Shown here in pieces: positions 7,577 to 15,527 of a DNA stretch of 64,000 nucleotides. The position numbers were made by a program, and so were the translations under genes. The notes under the pieces were generated by a model. It worked only from the letters and a program-made list of their open reading frames with translations. It did no database searches and had not been told where the DNA came from. Every line of letters begins with the position of its first letter. Position 1 is the stretch's first letter. Source of the stretch: Kluyvera sichuanensis. GTDB taxonomy: Bacteria > Pseudomonadota > Gammaproteobacteria > Enterobacterales > Enterobacteriaceae. The stretch covers positions 26,915-90,914 of the forward strand of contig NZ_JABBJF010000022.1 in the NCBI RefSeq assembly GCF_014218705.1, in the 5' to 3' direction.

Positions 7577-8209
7577 ATGAAAATACCTCTGGGTAAGACG
7601 TTCCCAATTTTTTTTATCTTATTGGTGGTGGTGCTGGGGGGCGCTATCGCCGAGAAACTGCTATGGGAGGGACACCTCTATCCCGATTTTCTTATCAGTG
7701 ATGCCTATGTGGCGAAAGATACTCAATTGCAGGCCAGTAACGACACAACACTGTTGAAGCAGTGCTACGCTCAGCACTTAACTGGATGTGAAAAGTATTA
7801 TAGAAGCTTCAGCCAACTGGAGGTCAGGGGTAACGATCTCAAGTCGCTGTGTAAAGTCCTGACAAATAACACTGATCTGGACGTCTTTCAGAGTGATGCT
7901 CAATTGCTGGTTCGTTGCTCACGATGGAATGGTTTCCGTGTAATTCCATTTAAACCTACAGATAACGCAACTGATAAATTTAAGCCAATGGTCGATATGG
8001 TTGGGAGCTGGATGGCCTACAACCGGCTCTCAAAAGAGCTACTTCATGAAGATCCGGTCGATATCTTTTTTGTTGGACTGGATGAGGGAAAAAAGCAACT
8101 ATCCCTGAAATATTGCTTTACCGGGGTTGATCAAATTCCTCCTCAAGTAGCTTTCCAGCGATGTGACACCGAGTCGGATACGACTAAAACCCAGAGTGAC
8201 AAATCATGA
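7577..8209 (+). CDS. signal-anchored periplasmic protein, 210 aa
   Basis: Start placed at ATG 7577. The N-terminus is Met-Lys-Ile-Pro followed by about 18 hydrophobic residues, a typical signal anchor or uncleaved signal peptide. The remaining 180 residues are soluble and contain about seven cysteines, which fits an exported, disulphide-bonded domain. The stop overlaps the next start (ATGA at 8206), so translation of the two is coupled. Function unknown. Confidence 0.7.
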   Translation: MKIPLGKTFPIFFILLVVVLGGAIAEKLLWEGHLYPDFLISDAYVAKDTQLQASNDTTLLKQCYAQHLTGCEKYYRSFSQLEVRGNDLKSLCKVLTNNTDLDVFQSDAQLLVRCSRWNGFRVIPFKPTDNATDKFKPMVDMVGSWMAYNRLSKELLHEDPVDIFFVGLDEGKKQLSLKYCFTGVDQIPPQVAFQRCDTESDTTKTQSDKS

Positions 8210-8616
8210 TGACATTTCTCGCTAATTTGCATCGCCATACTACGGCCTGCCGCAGCTTCGCATTCTTCACTCTGGTCTCCGGCCCGGCGATTGCTTTATT
8301 TATCACGTTCATCTGCATGAACTATTCAGGTTCACCTTCAGCGCATCTGGTTAGTGCAGCCAGGGCTGTCATTGATGGTGCTCCGGTCGGCAAACTAATG
8401 GTATGTACCGAAGAGCCACAATCCACGACTCCCCCGACACTTATCGAATCTCCCTGCGTTCGCGAGGCGGTCGATGAATCAATAGTAACCGCGAAGTGGG
8501 ATTCAAACTTCCGAATGGTTTACGCAATGCTTGCTCTGCTTTCTTCTGTTATCTGGTGTCTAGTGAGCGCCACACGAGCGAACATATTCAAGGACGCTAA
8601 ACCCCCTACTCGATAA
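8206..8616 (+). CDS. membrane protein with two TM segments, 136 aa
   Basis: The start overlaps the previous stop as ATGATGA; either ATG at 8206 or 8209 would serve. TM segments lie near residues 17-37 and 103-120. The loop has Ser-Pro-Ser-Ala-His and Met-Val-Cys-Thr-Glu-Glu, as in the paralogue at 6815-7273. The pair bracket a zinc-binding and a signal-anchored protein, so the block may be one envelope-associated unit. Function unknown. Confidence 0.7.
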   Translation: MMTFLANLHRHTTACRSFAFFTLVSGPAIALFITFICMNYSGSPSAHLVSAARAVIDGAPVGKLMVCTEEPQSTTPPTLIESPCVREAVDESIVTAKWDSNFRMVYAMLALLSSVIWCLVSATRANIFKDAKPPTR

Positions 8617-8669
8617 GCCTGTCAATTCTCAAATAAAATGATGAAAAGTTGTGAAATTAAGGAGTGATG

Positions 8670-9341
8670 ATGAACATAAATTACAGTATTAATAACAGTG
8701 TGCTCATGATGATGAGTGAGTTTATGATTACAGCTTTTGTAATCGTAATACTTTTTGTGATTGTATTAGTATATAACAAAGCGTTTAAGTCTGAATTAAG
8801 CATAAAAATATTTTGTTTTAGTCAGTTAACAGCCATTTTCATTTCCGTATTAGAAATAACAACAAAAAGAACAAATGCTGGAAGTATCAGTATTACATGG
8901 AGTGACGGCATCCATCAGTTTTATACTCACGTTTTTCTGGGGTTTGCTTTTTCTTTCTTACTTTTTTTGCTTGGTCTTTATGACTACAAAATGAAAGGCA
9001 ACAAAGATGGTTTAAAGGATTGCAAAAAACATGTTTTACCGTGTTTCATAGGGAGTTGGTTCGTATTAATAATATTCTTTTTCTCCGCTTCGCCTTTGCG
9101 CTATGAGGAGAATTTGATTACGGATGCTCGCGTCGTAGCTTCGGATCCCAATCGAACCACAATTATCTATGCTGATGGGTTCTACTGGCTATTTGATATG
9201 GATAGAAATGAATTTGATAAGTCTATATCCAGAGAGATAGTCAGAGGCAACTACAAGATGTTATGTACTTCAGATACACCAGCTACCTGCTGGGCGGGCA
9301 GAAAATTCCCCAAAAACACATCACTGGATAAAGTTTTATGA
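8670..9341 (+). CDS. multi-pass membrane protein, 223 aa
   Basis: AAGGAG lies 5 nt before the ATG at 8670, which is preferred over the ATG at 8667. Hydrophobic segments are visible near residues 18-37, 50-62, 88-107 and 127-145. They are followed by a soluble C-terminal domain of about 75 residues with two cysteines. The DNA is AT-rich compared with its neighbours, as at 4253-5343. The stop overlaps the next start as ATGA, coupling it to the small P-loop ATPase. Function unknown. Confidence 0.7.
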   Translation: MNINYSINNSVLMMMSEFMITAFVIVILFVIVLVYNKAFKSELSIKIFCFSQLTAIFISVLEITTKRTNAGSISITWSDGIHQFYTHVFLGFAFSFLLFLLGLYDYKMKGNKDGLKDCKKHVLPCFIGSWFVLIIFFFSASPLRYEENLITDARVVASDPNRTTIIYADGFYWLFDMDRNEFDKSISREIVRGNYKMLCTSDTPATCWAGRKFPKNTSLDKVL

Positions 9342-9802
9342 AAGATTGTAACGCTGAGAAATATAGCTATTCATGTCTTTTCGCAGCGGTATTTAGACCA
9401 GGTGAAATGCCTGTCATTTCCGCGTTCCGGGCGCGGTATTGGGCTCTAATCATTCGATGGGCATTGCGTTTCGGTTACACCGTTTGCCTGATTGGCAGCA
9501 CTGGAACCGGAAAAAGTTACCTCATCGAAAGAACGCTACCAGGACGGATCATTGATGCCCGACTGTTACTGGTAAAGAATGATTGGCATGGCCCTGTGCC
9601 ATTCAGTTTGCGCGGTGCAAAGCCCGGCCCAGTTGGCATTGATGAGTCGTCCAGCTTTTCAGAGGAAACGCTGCGTCAGAACGCGGAGAACCTGAAAGAA
9701 AGAGGGGTAGTGTATACAGCACAAAGCATTGATAAAGCAGCTAAAGTTGCAGCCAACCTGCCAAACAGGCGTGTGTTGCTTATCATGATTGGAAAAACGT
9801 AG
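9338..9802 (+). CDS. small P-loop ATPase-like protein, 154 aa
   Basis: Walker A reads Gly-Ser-Thr-Gly-Thr-Gly-Lys-Ser near residues 53-60. About 45 residues on, Val-Gly-Ile-Asp-Glu-Ser-Ser-Ser may be Walker B, and Val-Leu-Leu-Ile-Met-Ile-Gly-Lys near the end could be the last core strand. The length allows only a minimal nucleotide-binding core. It overlaps the membrane-protein gene by 4 bp. A 54-aa frame with a similar P-loop lies at 4757, also beside membrane-protein genes. A motor for a membrane complex or a degenerate ATPase are both possible. Confidence 0.65.
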   Translation: MKDCNAEKYSYSCLFAAVFRPGEMPVISAFRARYWALIIRWALRFGYTVCLIGSTGTGKSYLIERTLPGRIIDARLLLVKNDWHGPVPFSLRGAKPGPVGIDESSSFSEETLRQNAENLKERGVVYTAQSIDKAAKVAANLPNRRVLLIMIGKT

Positions 9803-9899
9803 CCTCTGCGGTCTAGGCCATCTGACCTGCTGAACTGACGCAGTAGACTCTCTCGGAGGCAAACAAATTTGCTGGTGGGATAAAATGGGCGCATACTTA

Positions 9900-9928
9900 A
9901 AGCACGTGTAATCGACACGTGCTTTTTT
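9900..9928 (+). terminator. intrinsic terminator before ccdA
   Basis: AAGCACGTGT (9900-9909) pairs with ACACGTGCTT (9915-9924) around a 5-nt loop and runs into six T residues. It isolates the toxin-antitoxin unit from the upstream genes. It may also act as a leader hairpin, since the ccdA ribosome site (TGGAGG) follows 12 bp later. Confidence 0.8.
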
Positions 9929-9940
9929 ATTGGAGGACAC

Positions 9941-10180
9941 ATGCAGGCTACAGCTGCTCGCCAGAAAAAAACCGTCAGTGTCACCCTTGAGCCAATGCTC
10001 GTACAGCAGGCAAAAGACGCTGGGATTAACTTGTCCGCCACGCTGGCAGAAGCGCTTCAGAGCAAACTGAAGGCCAGTGCAGCGGAAGAATGGAAACGAC
10101 AGAATCGTGCTGGTATTCAGGAGTTGAACCGCATCACTGAAGAGCATGGGTTACTGTCTGACGAATACAGGACGTTCTGA
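9941..10180 (+). CDS. ccdA: CcdA-family antitoxin
   Basis: A 79-aa protein with an N-terminal ribbon-helix-helix (Lys-Lys-Thr-Val-Ser-Val-Thr-Leu near residues 9-16). Its C-terminal tail contains Trp-Lys-Arg-Gln-Asn and ends in Glu-Tyr-Arg-Thr-Phe, matching the toxin-binding arm of CcdA. The F-plasmid antitoxin is 72 aa. It is followed after 2 bp by ccdB, the canonical order. CcdA neutralises CcdB and, with it, represses the operon. TGGAGG is a strong ribosome site. The promoter is probably around TAAAAT at 9881-9886. Confidence 0.9.
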   Translation: MQATAARQKKTVSVTLEPMLVQQAKDAGINLSATLAEALQSKLKASAAEEWKRQNRAGIQELNRITEEHGLLSDEYRTF

Positions 10181-10182
10181 TA

Positions 10183-10491
10183 ATGCAATATACCGTTTAC
10201 CGCAATCCCGGCAACAGCCAGGCATACCCTTACCTGCTGGATATACAGAGCGACATCATTGGCGAGTTAAATACCCGCCTGGTGATCCCCCTTCATCGGC
10301 TTAAAAAAGGAGCCTCGGCCCCGGTTGCGCGATTAACTCCGGTCATACAGGTGGAAGGGAATGACGTTATCCTGATGACGCATGAAATGGCTTCAGTCCG
10401 CGTGAAGCAGCTCGGTCAGGCGGTCATGGACGCATCTCCGTTCCGGCACACTATCAAAAGTGCGGTGGACTTCCTGCTGGATGGTTTCTGA
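10183..10491 (+). CDS. ccdB: CcdB-family gyrase toxin
   Basis: The protein is 102 aa, close to the 101 aa of F CcdB. It begins Met-Gln-Tyr-Thr-Val-Tyr, has Leu-Leu-Asp-Ile-Gln-Ser-Asp-Ile-Ile and Val-Ile-Pro-Leu as in the family, and later Met-Thr-His-Glu-Met-Ala-Ser-Val. Known family members trap DNA gyrase subunit A and kill plasmid-free cells. The C-terminus ends Leu-Asp-Gly-Phe, not Trp-Gly-Ile. In the F protein the last three residues are needed for gyrase poisoning, so this variant may be weaker or use different contacts. Confidence 0.9.
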   Translation: MQYTVYRNPGNSQAYPYLLDIQSDIIGELNTRLVIPLHRLKKGASAPVARLTPVIQVEGNDVILMTHEMASVRVKQLGQAVMDASPFRHTIKSAVDFLLDGF

Positions 10492-10499
10492 CAGAGATA

Positions 10500-10670
10500 A
10501 TGAGCGAGAAAATGATGAAGCAAAATGAACTGCTGGAAGTGGCAAAAGCCATGCGCGATTATATTGATGCCCTCCCTACCGATGTCGTTGCAGCATTACC
10601 GGTGATGCCGGGATTTGATCGAGACTGGGCCGACGAAGTCATTTACGAAGCCGAATCCGCCAGCAAATAA
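10500..10670 (+). CDS. small hypothetical protein behind ccdB, 56 aa
   Basis: This frame starts 8 bp after the ccdB stop. It encodes an acidic, partly helical protein with a Pro-Gly-Phe-Asp-Arg-Asp-Trp turn. The ribosome site (AGAG) is weak and expression may rely on coupling to ccdB. It is not part of the classic ccd operon and I do not recognise it. Confidence 0.5.
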   Translation: MSEKMMKQNELLEVAKAMRDYIDALPTDVVAALPVMPGFDRDWADEVIYEAESASK

Positions 10671-10762
10671 CCCCCCGTCTGCGCCCGTTTCATCTGAATT
10701 CGGGCCGTCACAATCTTTCTGATTTTATTGAGAAAACAGCCTCTTTTTGTCCCCTTTTTTCC

Positions 10763-10791
10763 TTCGTCAGCAGACTCAGTCGTTCGATAAT
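10763..10791 (+). promoter_or_regulatory. shared-type promoter
   Basis: TTCGTC (10763-10768), 17-bp spacer, GATAAT (10786-10791). It lies 34 bp before the gene at 10825. Confidence 0.7.
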
Positions 10792-10824
10792 AAAAACAGA
10801 CCAACACAACCACTGAGGTGTTTC

Positions 10825-11379
10825 ATGTTAGCGATTATCCCGGCAGCAGGCACTGACAAGGTTTTTAAAACCTCCCTCAAACACGTGCTCGATGAGGACT
10901 TCCTGTTTGCAATGGCTTCAAAAGCAAGCGCGACGTACATTTCATCCCATATCAGCGATGACGGTGAGGGCACAGTGTTTTTCAGTCTGAGCGACTGGGA
11001 TAACCTCAAGCCTTCCTTATCGGCTGATGGCTGGGATGGCGATACGATGCCCGGCTTCATTGATTTGCTGGATGCAATCGCAGCGCAGGGCTATAACACC
11101 GTCGAATTCCACATTTCTCACCCACTGGTGGTTGGCGCGGTCTGGTTCACCGATGAGTATTACTTCACGGTTACCCCGCTGGCGTATGACCTTGCCACGC
11201 TGGATGGTCAGTTTGTTCTGCCGGATGGCTCTTCCTACCGGCTGGATGACCTTGATGAAGTCAGCTATGACGAAATGACCGACTACTTTGACGGCATTAT
11301 CGAAGTCGATGGCGATACCATGCTGGGTGTAAAGCGTAACGACGATGACACCGTAAACGTCAGCAAAATCGAAAGCTAA
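10825..11379 (+). CDS. acidic hypothetical protein, 184 aa
   Basis: GAGGTG precedes the ATG; an upstream TTG frame would start before the promoter. The protein is rich in Asp, especially in the C-terminal half (Asp-Asp-Leu-Asp-Glu-Val and Asp-Asp-Asp). It has many aromatic residues and no Cys pair, signal peptide or TM. The composition hints at an antirestriction-like or DNA-mimic role, but no family was recognised, so this is only a suggestion. Confidence 0.7.
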   Translation: MLAIIPAAGTDKVFKTSLKHVLDEDFLFAMASKASATYISSHISDDGEGTVFFSLSDWDNLKPSLSADGWDGDTMPGFIDLLDAIAAQGYNTVEFHISHPLVVGAVWFTDEYYFTVTPLAYDLATLDGQFVLPDGSSYRLDDLDEVSYDEMTDYFDGIIEVDGDTMLGVKRNDDDTVNVSKIES

Positions 11380-11448
11380 CCCCTCCTCCCCGGTGTCGGT
11401 ATCCGCCGCGCCGGGCTATTTTCCTGCCATCATCCTCTGGAGTGTTTC

Positions 11449-12066
11449 ATGAAAGACCGTTTTTATCTGGTCAGCTTGCGTGACACCGTTGGTAGCAATA
11501 CCGCTTTTCATAGCCATCACGGCAGAGGTTACAGCACCGATCAGCGTAATGCCCGGGTTTACACCCGCGAGGAAGCACAACGCGCATGGAATACGGGACG
11601 GGAGTTTGACCTGCCGGTTGATGCCGATGCAGTCGACCGCCATCTCGTGTTTCATGTTGATCATCAGTTTGTACCGGGAAAAACCATTCTCTCCGAAAGC
11701 GCCACCAAATATGTCGGCTTCGTTAATGGCCAATGGGACGGAAACGATCTGTTCTGGCTGGCTGATGCGGGTACTACCACGGATTTTTCCCTTGCCAGAG
11801 TTTTTGACTCACCACAGGCAGATAGACCTGATGTCGTCTGGTTACCCCATCACATCCCTGACGCTGCAAAGCGCCCTACCTTCAGTGTTGAGCGGATAGA
11901 CCGCCGTAAAATGACGCAGGGGGCCGGTCTGCTGATGCCTGCCTGGCTGAAACGCCAAAATCGCCGACAGTCAAAGGGGCTGACTCGCTGGAATTGCCCC
12001 GGGTGTGGCCGTATTTCATGGCAACAGAATCCGTATGATTTTGATGGTTGCCGGTTCTGCATATAG
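11449..12066 (+). CDS. hypothetical protein with C-terminal zinc ribbon, 205 aa
   Basis: The final 30 residues carry Trp-Asn-Cys-Pro-Gly-Cys-Gly-Arg and then Gly-Cys-Arg-Phe-Cys-Ile, a compact four-cysteine zinc ribbon. The N-terminal 170 residues are soluble, with several His and Asp residues but no catalytic signature I can name. TGGAG is the ribosome site. The next gene starts 22 bp later, so the two likely share the promoter at 10763. Function unknown. Confidence 0.75.
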   Translation: MKDRFYLVSLRDTVGSNTAFHSHHGRGYSTDQRNARVYTREEAQRAWNTGREFDLPVDADAVDRHLVFHVDHQFVPGKTILSESATKYVGFVNGQWDGNDLFWLADAGTTTDFSLARVFDSPQADRPDVVWLPHHIPDAAKRPTFSVERIDRRKMTQGAGLLMPAWLKRQNRRQSKGLTRWNCPGCGRISWQQNPYDFDGCRFCI

Positions 12067-12088
12067 TCAACTACCGCGAGAGGCCTCT

Positions 12089-12619
12089 ATGTTCCGATTA
12101 TTACAGAAGTGGTTAGTCAGGTTTACCTGTCAGGACGATATAGATTGTATGTCGACCCGGCGCTCTGCGGGCGAGTTCTGGCTGGAAATAGATGCCCGTC
12201 GTCACTGGATTTTCCTGGACATCGACGGTGTACTCCACCGGGCGGAAAACGGGTCACTGGAGTTTATGCCTGTGCTGGATCACGTGCTGACGCAATGCCC
12301 GCAGACGGGAATTATCCTTTCCACAAACTGGCGTACCGGCGTACCCCGGGAGATGGTGCTGAGTCATTTCCCTGCGGGTATACGCGATCGGATTGCTGGA
12401 CTCAATCCCGATCTGGATGGGCTGGTGAATAACCACGTGCGTTATCACGAATGCATGGCGGTCGTTAAACGGTTCGGCCTACAGCATTACACCTTCGTGG
12501 ACGATACCGCTCGACTCTTTCCAACTGACTGCCCTGCCCTGTTCCTGACTCACCGGCACGAGGGGCTGAATGCAACGCAGGGTAGCGCTTTGATAGACCG
12601 GATTCGGTTAATGAAATGA
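12089..12619 (+). CDS. HAD-superfamily phosphatase-like protein, 176 aa
   Basis: HAD motif I is visible as Phe-Leu-Asp-Ile-Asp-Gly-Val-Leu near residues 43-50. Motif II is Leu-Ser-Thr-Asn-Trp-Arg, and the acidic motif is Phe-Val-Asp-Asp-Thr. The first Asp of motif I is the expected nucleophile. Similar short HAD proteins without a large cap domain occur on phages and plasmids and may dephosphorylate nucleotides or polynucleotide ends. The substrate cannot be told from sequence. The start at 12089 has GAGAGG upstream; longer frames run into the previous gene. Confidence 0.8.
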   Translation: MFRLLQKWLVRFTCQDDIDCMSTRRSAGEFWLEIDARRHWIFLDIDGVLHRAENGSLEFMPVLDHVLTQCPQTGIILSTNWRTGVPREMVLSHFPAGIRDRIAGLNPDLDGLVNNHVRYHECMAVVKRFGLQHYTFVDDTARLFPTDCPALFLTHRHEGLNATQGSALIDRIRLMK

Positions 12620-12660
12620 CCGGTTTAAGGCTGAATACAAATTATTAATGAGGATGCGTT

Positions 12661-12780
12661 ATGAATGAAATCCCACAATACGTCTATGACCTGATCGGTA
12701 TTTGCCTCTTTGTTGGAATGTGGGTCGGAGGCGTTCTGCTTATTTGGTTTATTTTCTCTAATGGAGAGAGCGACGAATAG
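12661..12780 (+). CDS. single-pass membrane microprotein, 39 aa
   Basis: GAGGA lies about 8 nt before the ATG. Residues 10-33 are continuously hydrophobic, with a Gly-x3-Gly-Gly patch, followed by an acidic tail (Gly-Glu-Ser-Asp-Glu). This is the profile of a small regulatory membrane protein. It may share the operon of the HAD-like gene. Confidence 0.55.
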   Translation: MNEIPQYVYDLIGICLFVGMWVGGVLLIWFIFSNGESDE

Positions 12781-12861
12781 CCAGGCAACTGGCGCAACTG
12801 ATGTTGCAGGATGGCCCCAACAATATCTTACCTGCTTACGCTCTGATTACCCGCGCAACGC

Positions 12862-12889
12862 TTCGTCAGAAGCGGAAAGCTGGGATAAT
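12862..12889 (+). promoter_or_regulatory. shared-type promoter, 16-bp spacer
   Basis: TTCGTC (12862-12867), 16-bp spacer, GATAAT (12884-12889), just before the glutaredoxin-like gene. Confidence 0.55.
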
Positions 12890-12920
12890 GAATATATCCC
12901 GTATACACCAGGCTATCCCA

Positions 12921-13208
12921 ATGAAAATTACTGTGTTTACTGCCCCTGATTGTCCGAAATGTCGCATGACGCTTACCCGCTTTTCTCTGGCTGGGGTGGA
13001 CGTGAATGAGATCCCGCTGGTGGACAACGCAGATCTCGTTCGCCTGACACAAAATACCGGTGCGCCGCTGGTGGTGGTGGTCAACGATTCGGGCCGTGTG
13101 ACGGGTTGGGGTGGGTTCCGGCCAGATCTTATTGCGACAACTGCCAATGGCTGGAGTGTCGGGTCACTCGATATCCCCCCGTCGCTGGTTAATCACGTCC
13201 TTCACTGA
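12921..13208 (+). CDS. glutaredoxin/NrdH-like thioredoxin-fold protein, 95 aa
   Basis: The N-terminus is Met-Lys-Ile-Thr-Val-Phe-Thr-Ala-Pro-Asp-Cys-Pro-Lys-Cys, the first strand and CxxC active site of the glutaredoxin/NrdH fold. A cis-Pro candidate lies in Thr-Gly-Ala-Pro-Leu-Val-Val-Val, and Gly-Trp-Gly-Gly-Phe-Arg-Pro-Asp-Leu follows, as in NrdH-like proteins. Such proteins reduce disulphides of ribonucleotide reductase or other partners in the cytoplasm. No reductase gene is nearby. An in-frame ATG at 12888 is possible but overlaps the -10. Confidence 0.8.
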   Translation: MKITVFTAPDCPKCRMTLTRFSLAGVDVNEIPLVDNADLVRLTQNTGAPLVVVVNDSGRVTGWGGFRPDLIATTANGWSVGSLDIPPSLVNHVLH

Positions 13209-13218
13209 GGTAAACGCC

Positions 13219-13617
13219 ATGCACAATATCTCTGTCGAAATCCCTGCGGCCCTCGGCGTACATCCTCCTTCAGGAGCGGATGTCGTGCTTATAGACGATC
13301 TGAATAACGCCCTCGCCGGTGCTGGCTTACCGCAACTGAAGATAGAGCCGATAACGTGGACACCGCCATCAGGCCGACCGGTGATCTACCGGTCTGAGGT
13401 TCCCGATATCCTGCGCATTGCAGGTATAAACCCTGACACCTCTGACATGGTGAAAACCTTCTGTTCCGGGCCACTGCCGATTGACGATAACGAGCTGGAT
13501 GCCCTTCTGGAGATGCGCGAACGGGACGGTCATAGCGAAAGCTTCAGGATCGCGCTCTCTGGGGCGCTGGACGCGATTCTCATTCGACTCTACTCAGCAG
13601 AGCGTCAGCTTCGTTGA
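13219..13617 (+). CDS. hypothetical protein, 132 aa
   Basis: It begins 10 bp after the glutaredoxin-like gene, with TGAGG upstream, and is probably in the same operon. The first half is rich in Pro and hydrophobic residues, and the second half has an acidic Asp-Asp-Asn-Glu-Leu-Asp stretch and a final helix. No family was recognised. Confidence 0.65.
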   Translation: MHNISVEIPAALGVHPPSGADVVLIDDLNNALAGAGLPQLKIEPITWTPPSGRPVIYRSEVPDILRIAGINPDTSDMVKTFCSGPLPIDDNELDALLEMRERDGHSESFRIALSGALDAILIRLYSAERQLR

Positions 13618-13700
13618 AACGCCAGTAAAGACGCTGGTGGCCTCATATGAGGTATCAATCGGCTCGGTTCCGTCTCAATAATTTAAAGAGAGCACGGTAT

Positions 13701-14027
13701 ATGAGTCCTGAAGAAGAAAAAGTGCTGCATCAGCGGCTGATACAGCTTGGCGATATGATGGGGGATGGCCTGCACTATGAGCGCGACGGTCAATGGATCA
13801 CCCGGGAGTACAAAGCCACGTTGCGGGCGCTGGGGCTTTTGAAGGCTCCCAAGCGTAAGCATAACCCGACCAAAACACTCGCTGTGGATGAGCGAATGGC
13901 ACAACGTGTGAAGGACGTAGCCTGTACCCAGTGCGCCGGGAAACTGAAACAGGTGCGCTCCGGGTCTCTGAAAGCGCAATGCACCCGGTGCAAAACCAAG
14001 TTCACCCTCCTGAAAACCATTAAGTAA
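13701..14027 (+). CDS. small protein with C-terminal zinc ribbon, 108 aa
   Basis: The last 35 residues hold Cys-Thr-Gln-Cys-Ala-Gly-Lys and Cys-Thr-Arg-Cys-Lys-Thr-Lys-Phe, a four-cysteine ribbon. The N-terminal part is helical, with a basic linker (Lys-Arg-Lys-His). ATG 13701 is preferred, as a purine-rich AAAGAGAG lies upstream; ATG 13647 would add 18 residues. A DNA-binding role fits the basic charge and ribbon but is not shown. Confidence 0.65.
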   Translation: MSPEEEKVLHQRLIQLGDMMGDGLHYERDGQWITREYKATLRALGLLKAPKRKHNPTKTLAVDERMAQRVKDVACTQCAGKLKQVRSGSLKAQCTRCKTKFTLLKTIK

Positions 14028-14204
14028 CTATACCCGCAGCTGGTGGTCACCCCACCAGCATAAAATATACCCGAAACTGTGACACCTGCGCTTGCCTGCC
14101 TCAATGTCGTGATAGCTGACAACCCCCACGAAGAAAACAAACCTCACACCTGCGATCGTCGTGATGCAACGATTTTGTCGAGCCAATTATATGAAGAGAC
14201 TGTT

Positions 14205-14294
14205 ATGAAAGACTTCCATTTCCTGTATGTCGAACTCCTGGTCGAATTGCTTCGACTGGTCAATTTTCTTCTGCCGTTGTGGTTTGGTAGTTGA
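14205..14294 (+). CDS. possible hydrophobic microprotein, 29 aa
   Basis: GAAGAGA lies upstream of an ATG with a 29-codon frame that is almost entirely Leu, Phe, Val and aromatic after a short polar start. It could insert in the membrane. There is little other support. Confidence 0.35.
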   Translation: MKDFHFLYVELLVELLRLVNFLLPLWFGS

Positions 14295-14340
14295 AAATAG
14301 CAGGTAATACCCGGGCAAGACCTTCCCGTTTTTTTAAAAT

Positions 14341-14361
14341 AAAAGGGCGCACATAGCGCCC
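14341..14361 (-). terminator. intrinsic terminator for the minus-strand gene at 14390
   Basis: On the minus strand GGGCGC, a 5-nt loop and GCGCCC are followed by a T-rich tract. It lies 29 bp past the stop of the 14390-14728 gene. Confidence 0.75.
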
Positions 14362-14389
14362 TGTCAGAAAGGTATTTTGAAGCAGCAGA

Positions 14390-14728
14390 CTACTTACGAA
14401 ACTCCCATTGTTTAATCAGCTTTTTGACAAACGTCTCGCCATAGATCTCATGTGACTCCATGTATGCACAAAGCTGTATCAGGGTCATCATGCCATCGCG
14501 AAGGGTATCGCATGACTCGTTACGGCAATAGGCCGTGAGTTTGTACATATTCGCCCCGCAAACGTCCGGGTTGTAGAGATTAACAATCAGGCTTGCCGCG
14601 AATTTCTTTCTCTCTGCGATAGCGCCCAGATAAGCCAGCTCCCTTTTCAGGTCTTCCGGGATAGGTGTGACAGCACACGCTCGCGGGTTCAGGTTTATCT
14701 GGATATGGTCAAAGTCGAGTTCCTGCAT
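14390..14728 (-). CDS. hypothetical protein, 112 aa
   Basis: One of few minus-strand genes in this half of the window. AGAAGGA lies upstream of the ATG and a terminator lies behind the stop, so it is a single-gene unit. The protein is helical and contains five cysteines that are not arranged as a ribbon. No family was recognised. Confidence 0.7.
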   Translation of the reverse strand: MQELDFDHIQINLNPRACAVTPIPEDLKRELAYLGAIAERKKFAASLIVNLYNPDVCGANMYKLTAYCRNESCDTLRDGMMTLIQLCAYMESHEIYGETFVKKLIKQWEFRK

Positions 14729-14903
14729 TGTCCTGGTTCCTTCTGCTGATATTCGGTATCCGTCTGCCGGGCCACACGATTCTGCATGTAATGCCCTTCA
14801 TATCACCATTGTACCGGATACCTGCAATTTGCCCCGTAACTACCGGTGCTGATGATAAAAAATATCTTTATTTTGCGAACGATATACACCAGTCCGTCCT
14901 GAT

Positions 14904-14932
14904 TTCGTCAGCTGAATTGTGCCGGGTAAGCT
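14904..14932 (+). promoter_or_regulatory. shared-type promoter
   Basis: TTCGTC (14904-14909), AGCTG, 17-bp spacer, TAAGCT (14927-14932). The gene at 14966 starts 34 bp downstream. Confidence 0.6.
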
Positions 14933-14965
14933 GGTTGCCATGTGAGTGACCTAATGGAGAACACC

Positions 14966-15409
14966 ATGCAGCACACTGCAACCACACACCCGCAACCGGC
15001 TAACACCGTGAGTATCGTCAGTACGACCTACGGTCAGACGCTGGTGGTACTGAACGGGAAATGTCTCTACTGCGCACCACCAGAGCGAGGAGACGAAGCC
15101 CGGCAGCTGGCATCAACCACTGCCGGGGCACTCAACGTGCCGGTCGATGTCGTCCACCTCGATACATTTGCTACCGATACAACCGAAAGCCAGCTGATGG
15201 CCCGCTTTGAAAACCAGAATGCCGGGCCGTGGTATAGCCATGCGTTTACCATCGCGTTCAGTGTTGAATACCCGGCGAAGAGTAGCGATGACATTCCACC
15301 AGCGGAATTACACCGTGCATTGATGAAGCGGGCCAGAGAGTTTACCGGTGATCTGGATGCGCTGGTGGAAGCCTGCGGGGCATCTTATGACAGTTATCAG
15401 ATGGGGTAA
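14966..15409 (+). CDS. hypothetical protein, 147 aa
   Basis: GGAG lies 7 nt before ATG 14966, which is preferred over earlier in-frame starts. The N-terminus is Thr/His-rich and probably disordered. The middle has a beta-rich stretch followed by Cys-Leu-Tyr-Cys-Ala-Pro-Pro, and the C-terminal half is acidic and helical. The single CxxC could be redox-active or bind metal. No family was recognised. Confidence 0.7.
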   Translation: MQHTATTHPQPANTVSIVSTTYGQTLVVLNGKCLYCAPPERGDEARQLASTTAGALNVPVDVVHLDTFATDTTESQLMARFENQNAGPWYSHAFTIAFSVEYPAKSSDDIPPAELHRALMKRAREFTGDLDALVEACGASYDSYQMG

Positions 15410-15527
15410 CTCCTGCTGGAAATGACCGCATTCTGCTGGCGTTTTCAATGAGATATCGCCAGCCGCTTTGGTAGAGTTTTCCAGATAGCAAGCGAACATC
15501 ATAGCCAGTGGCAAGAGGTAAACCTAT

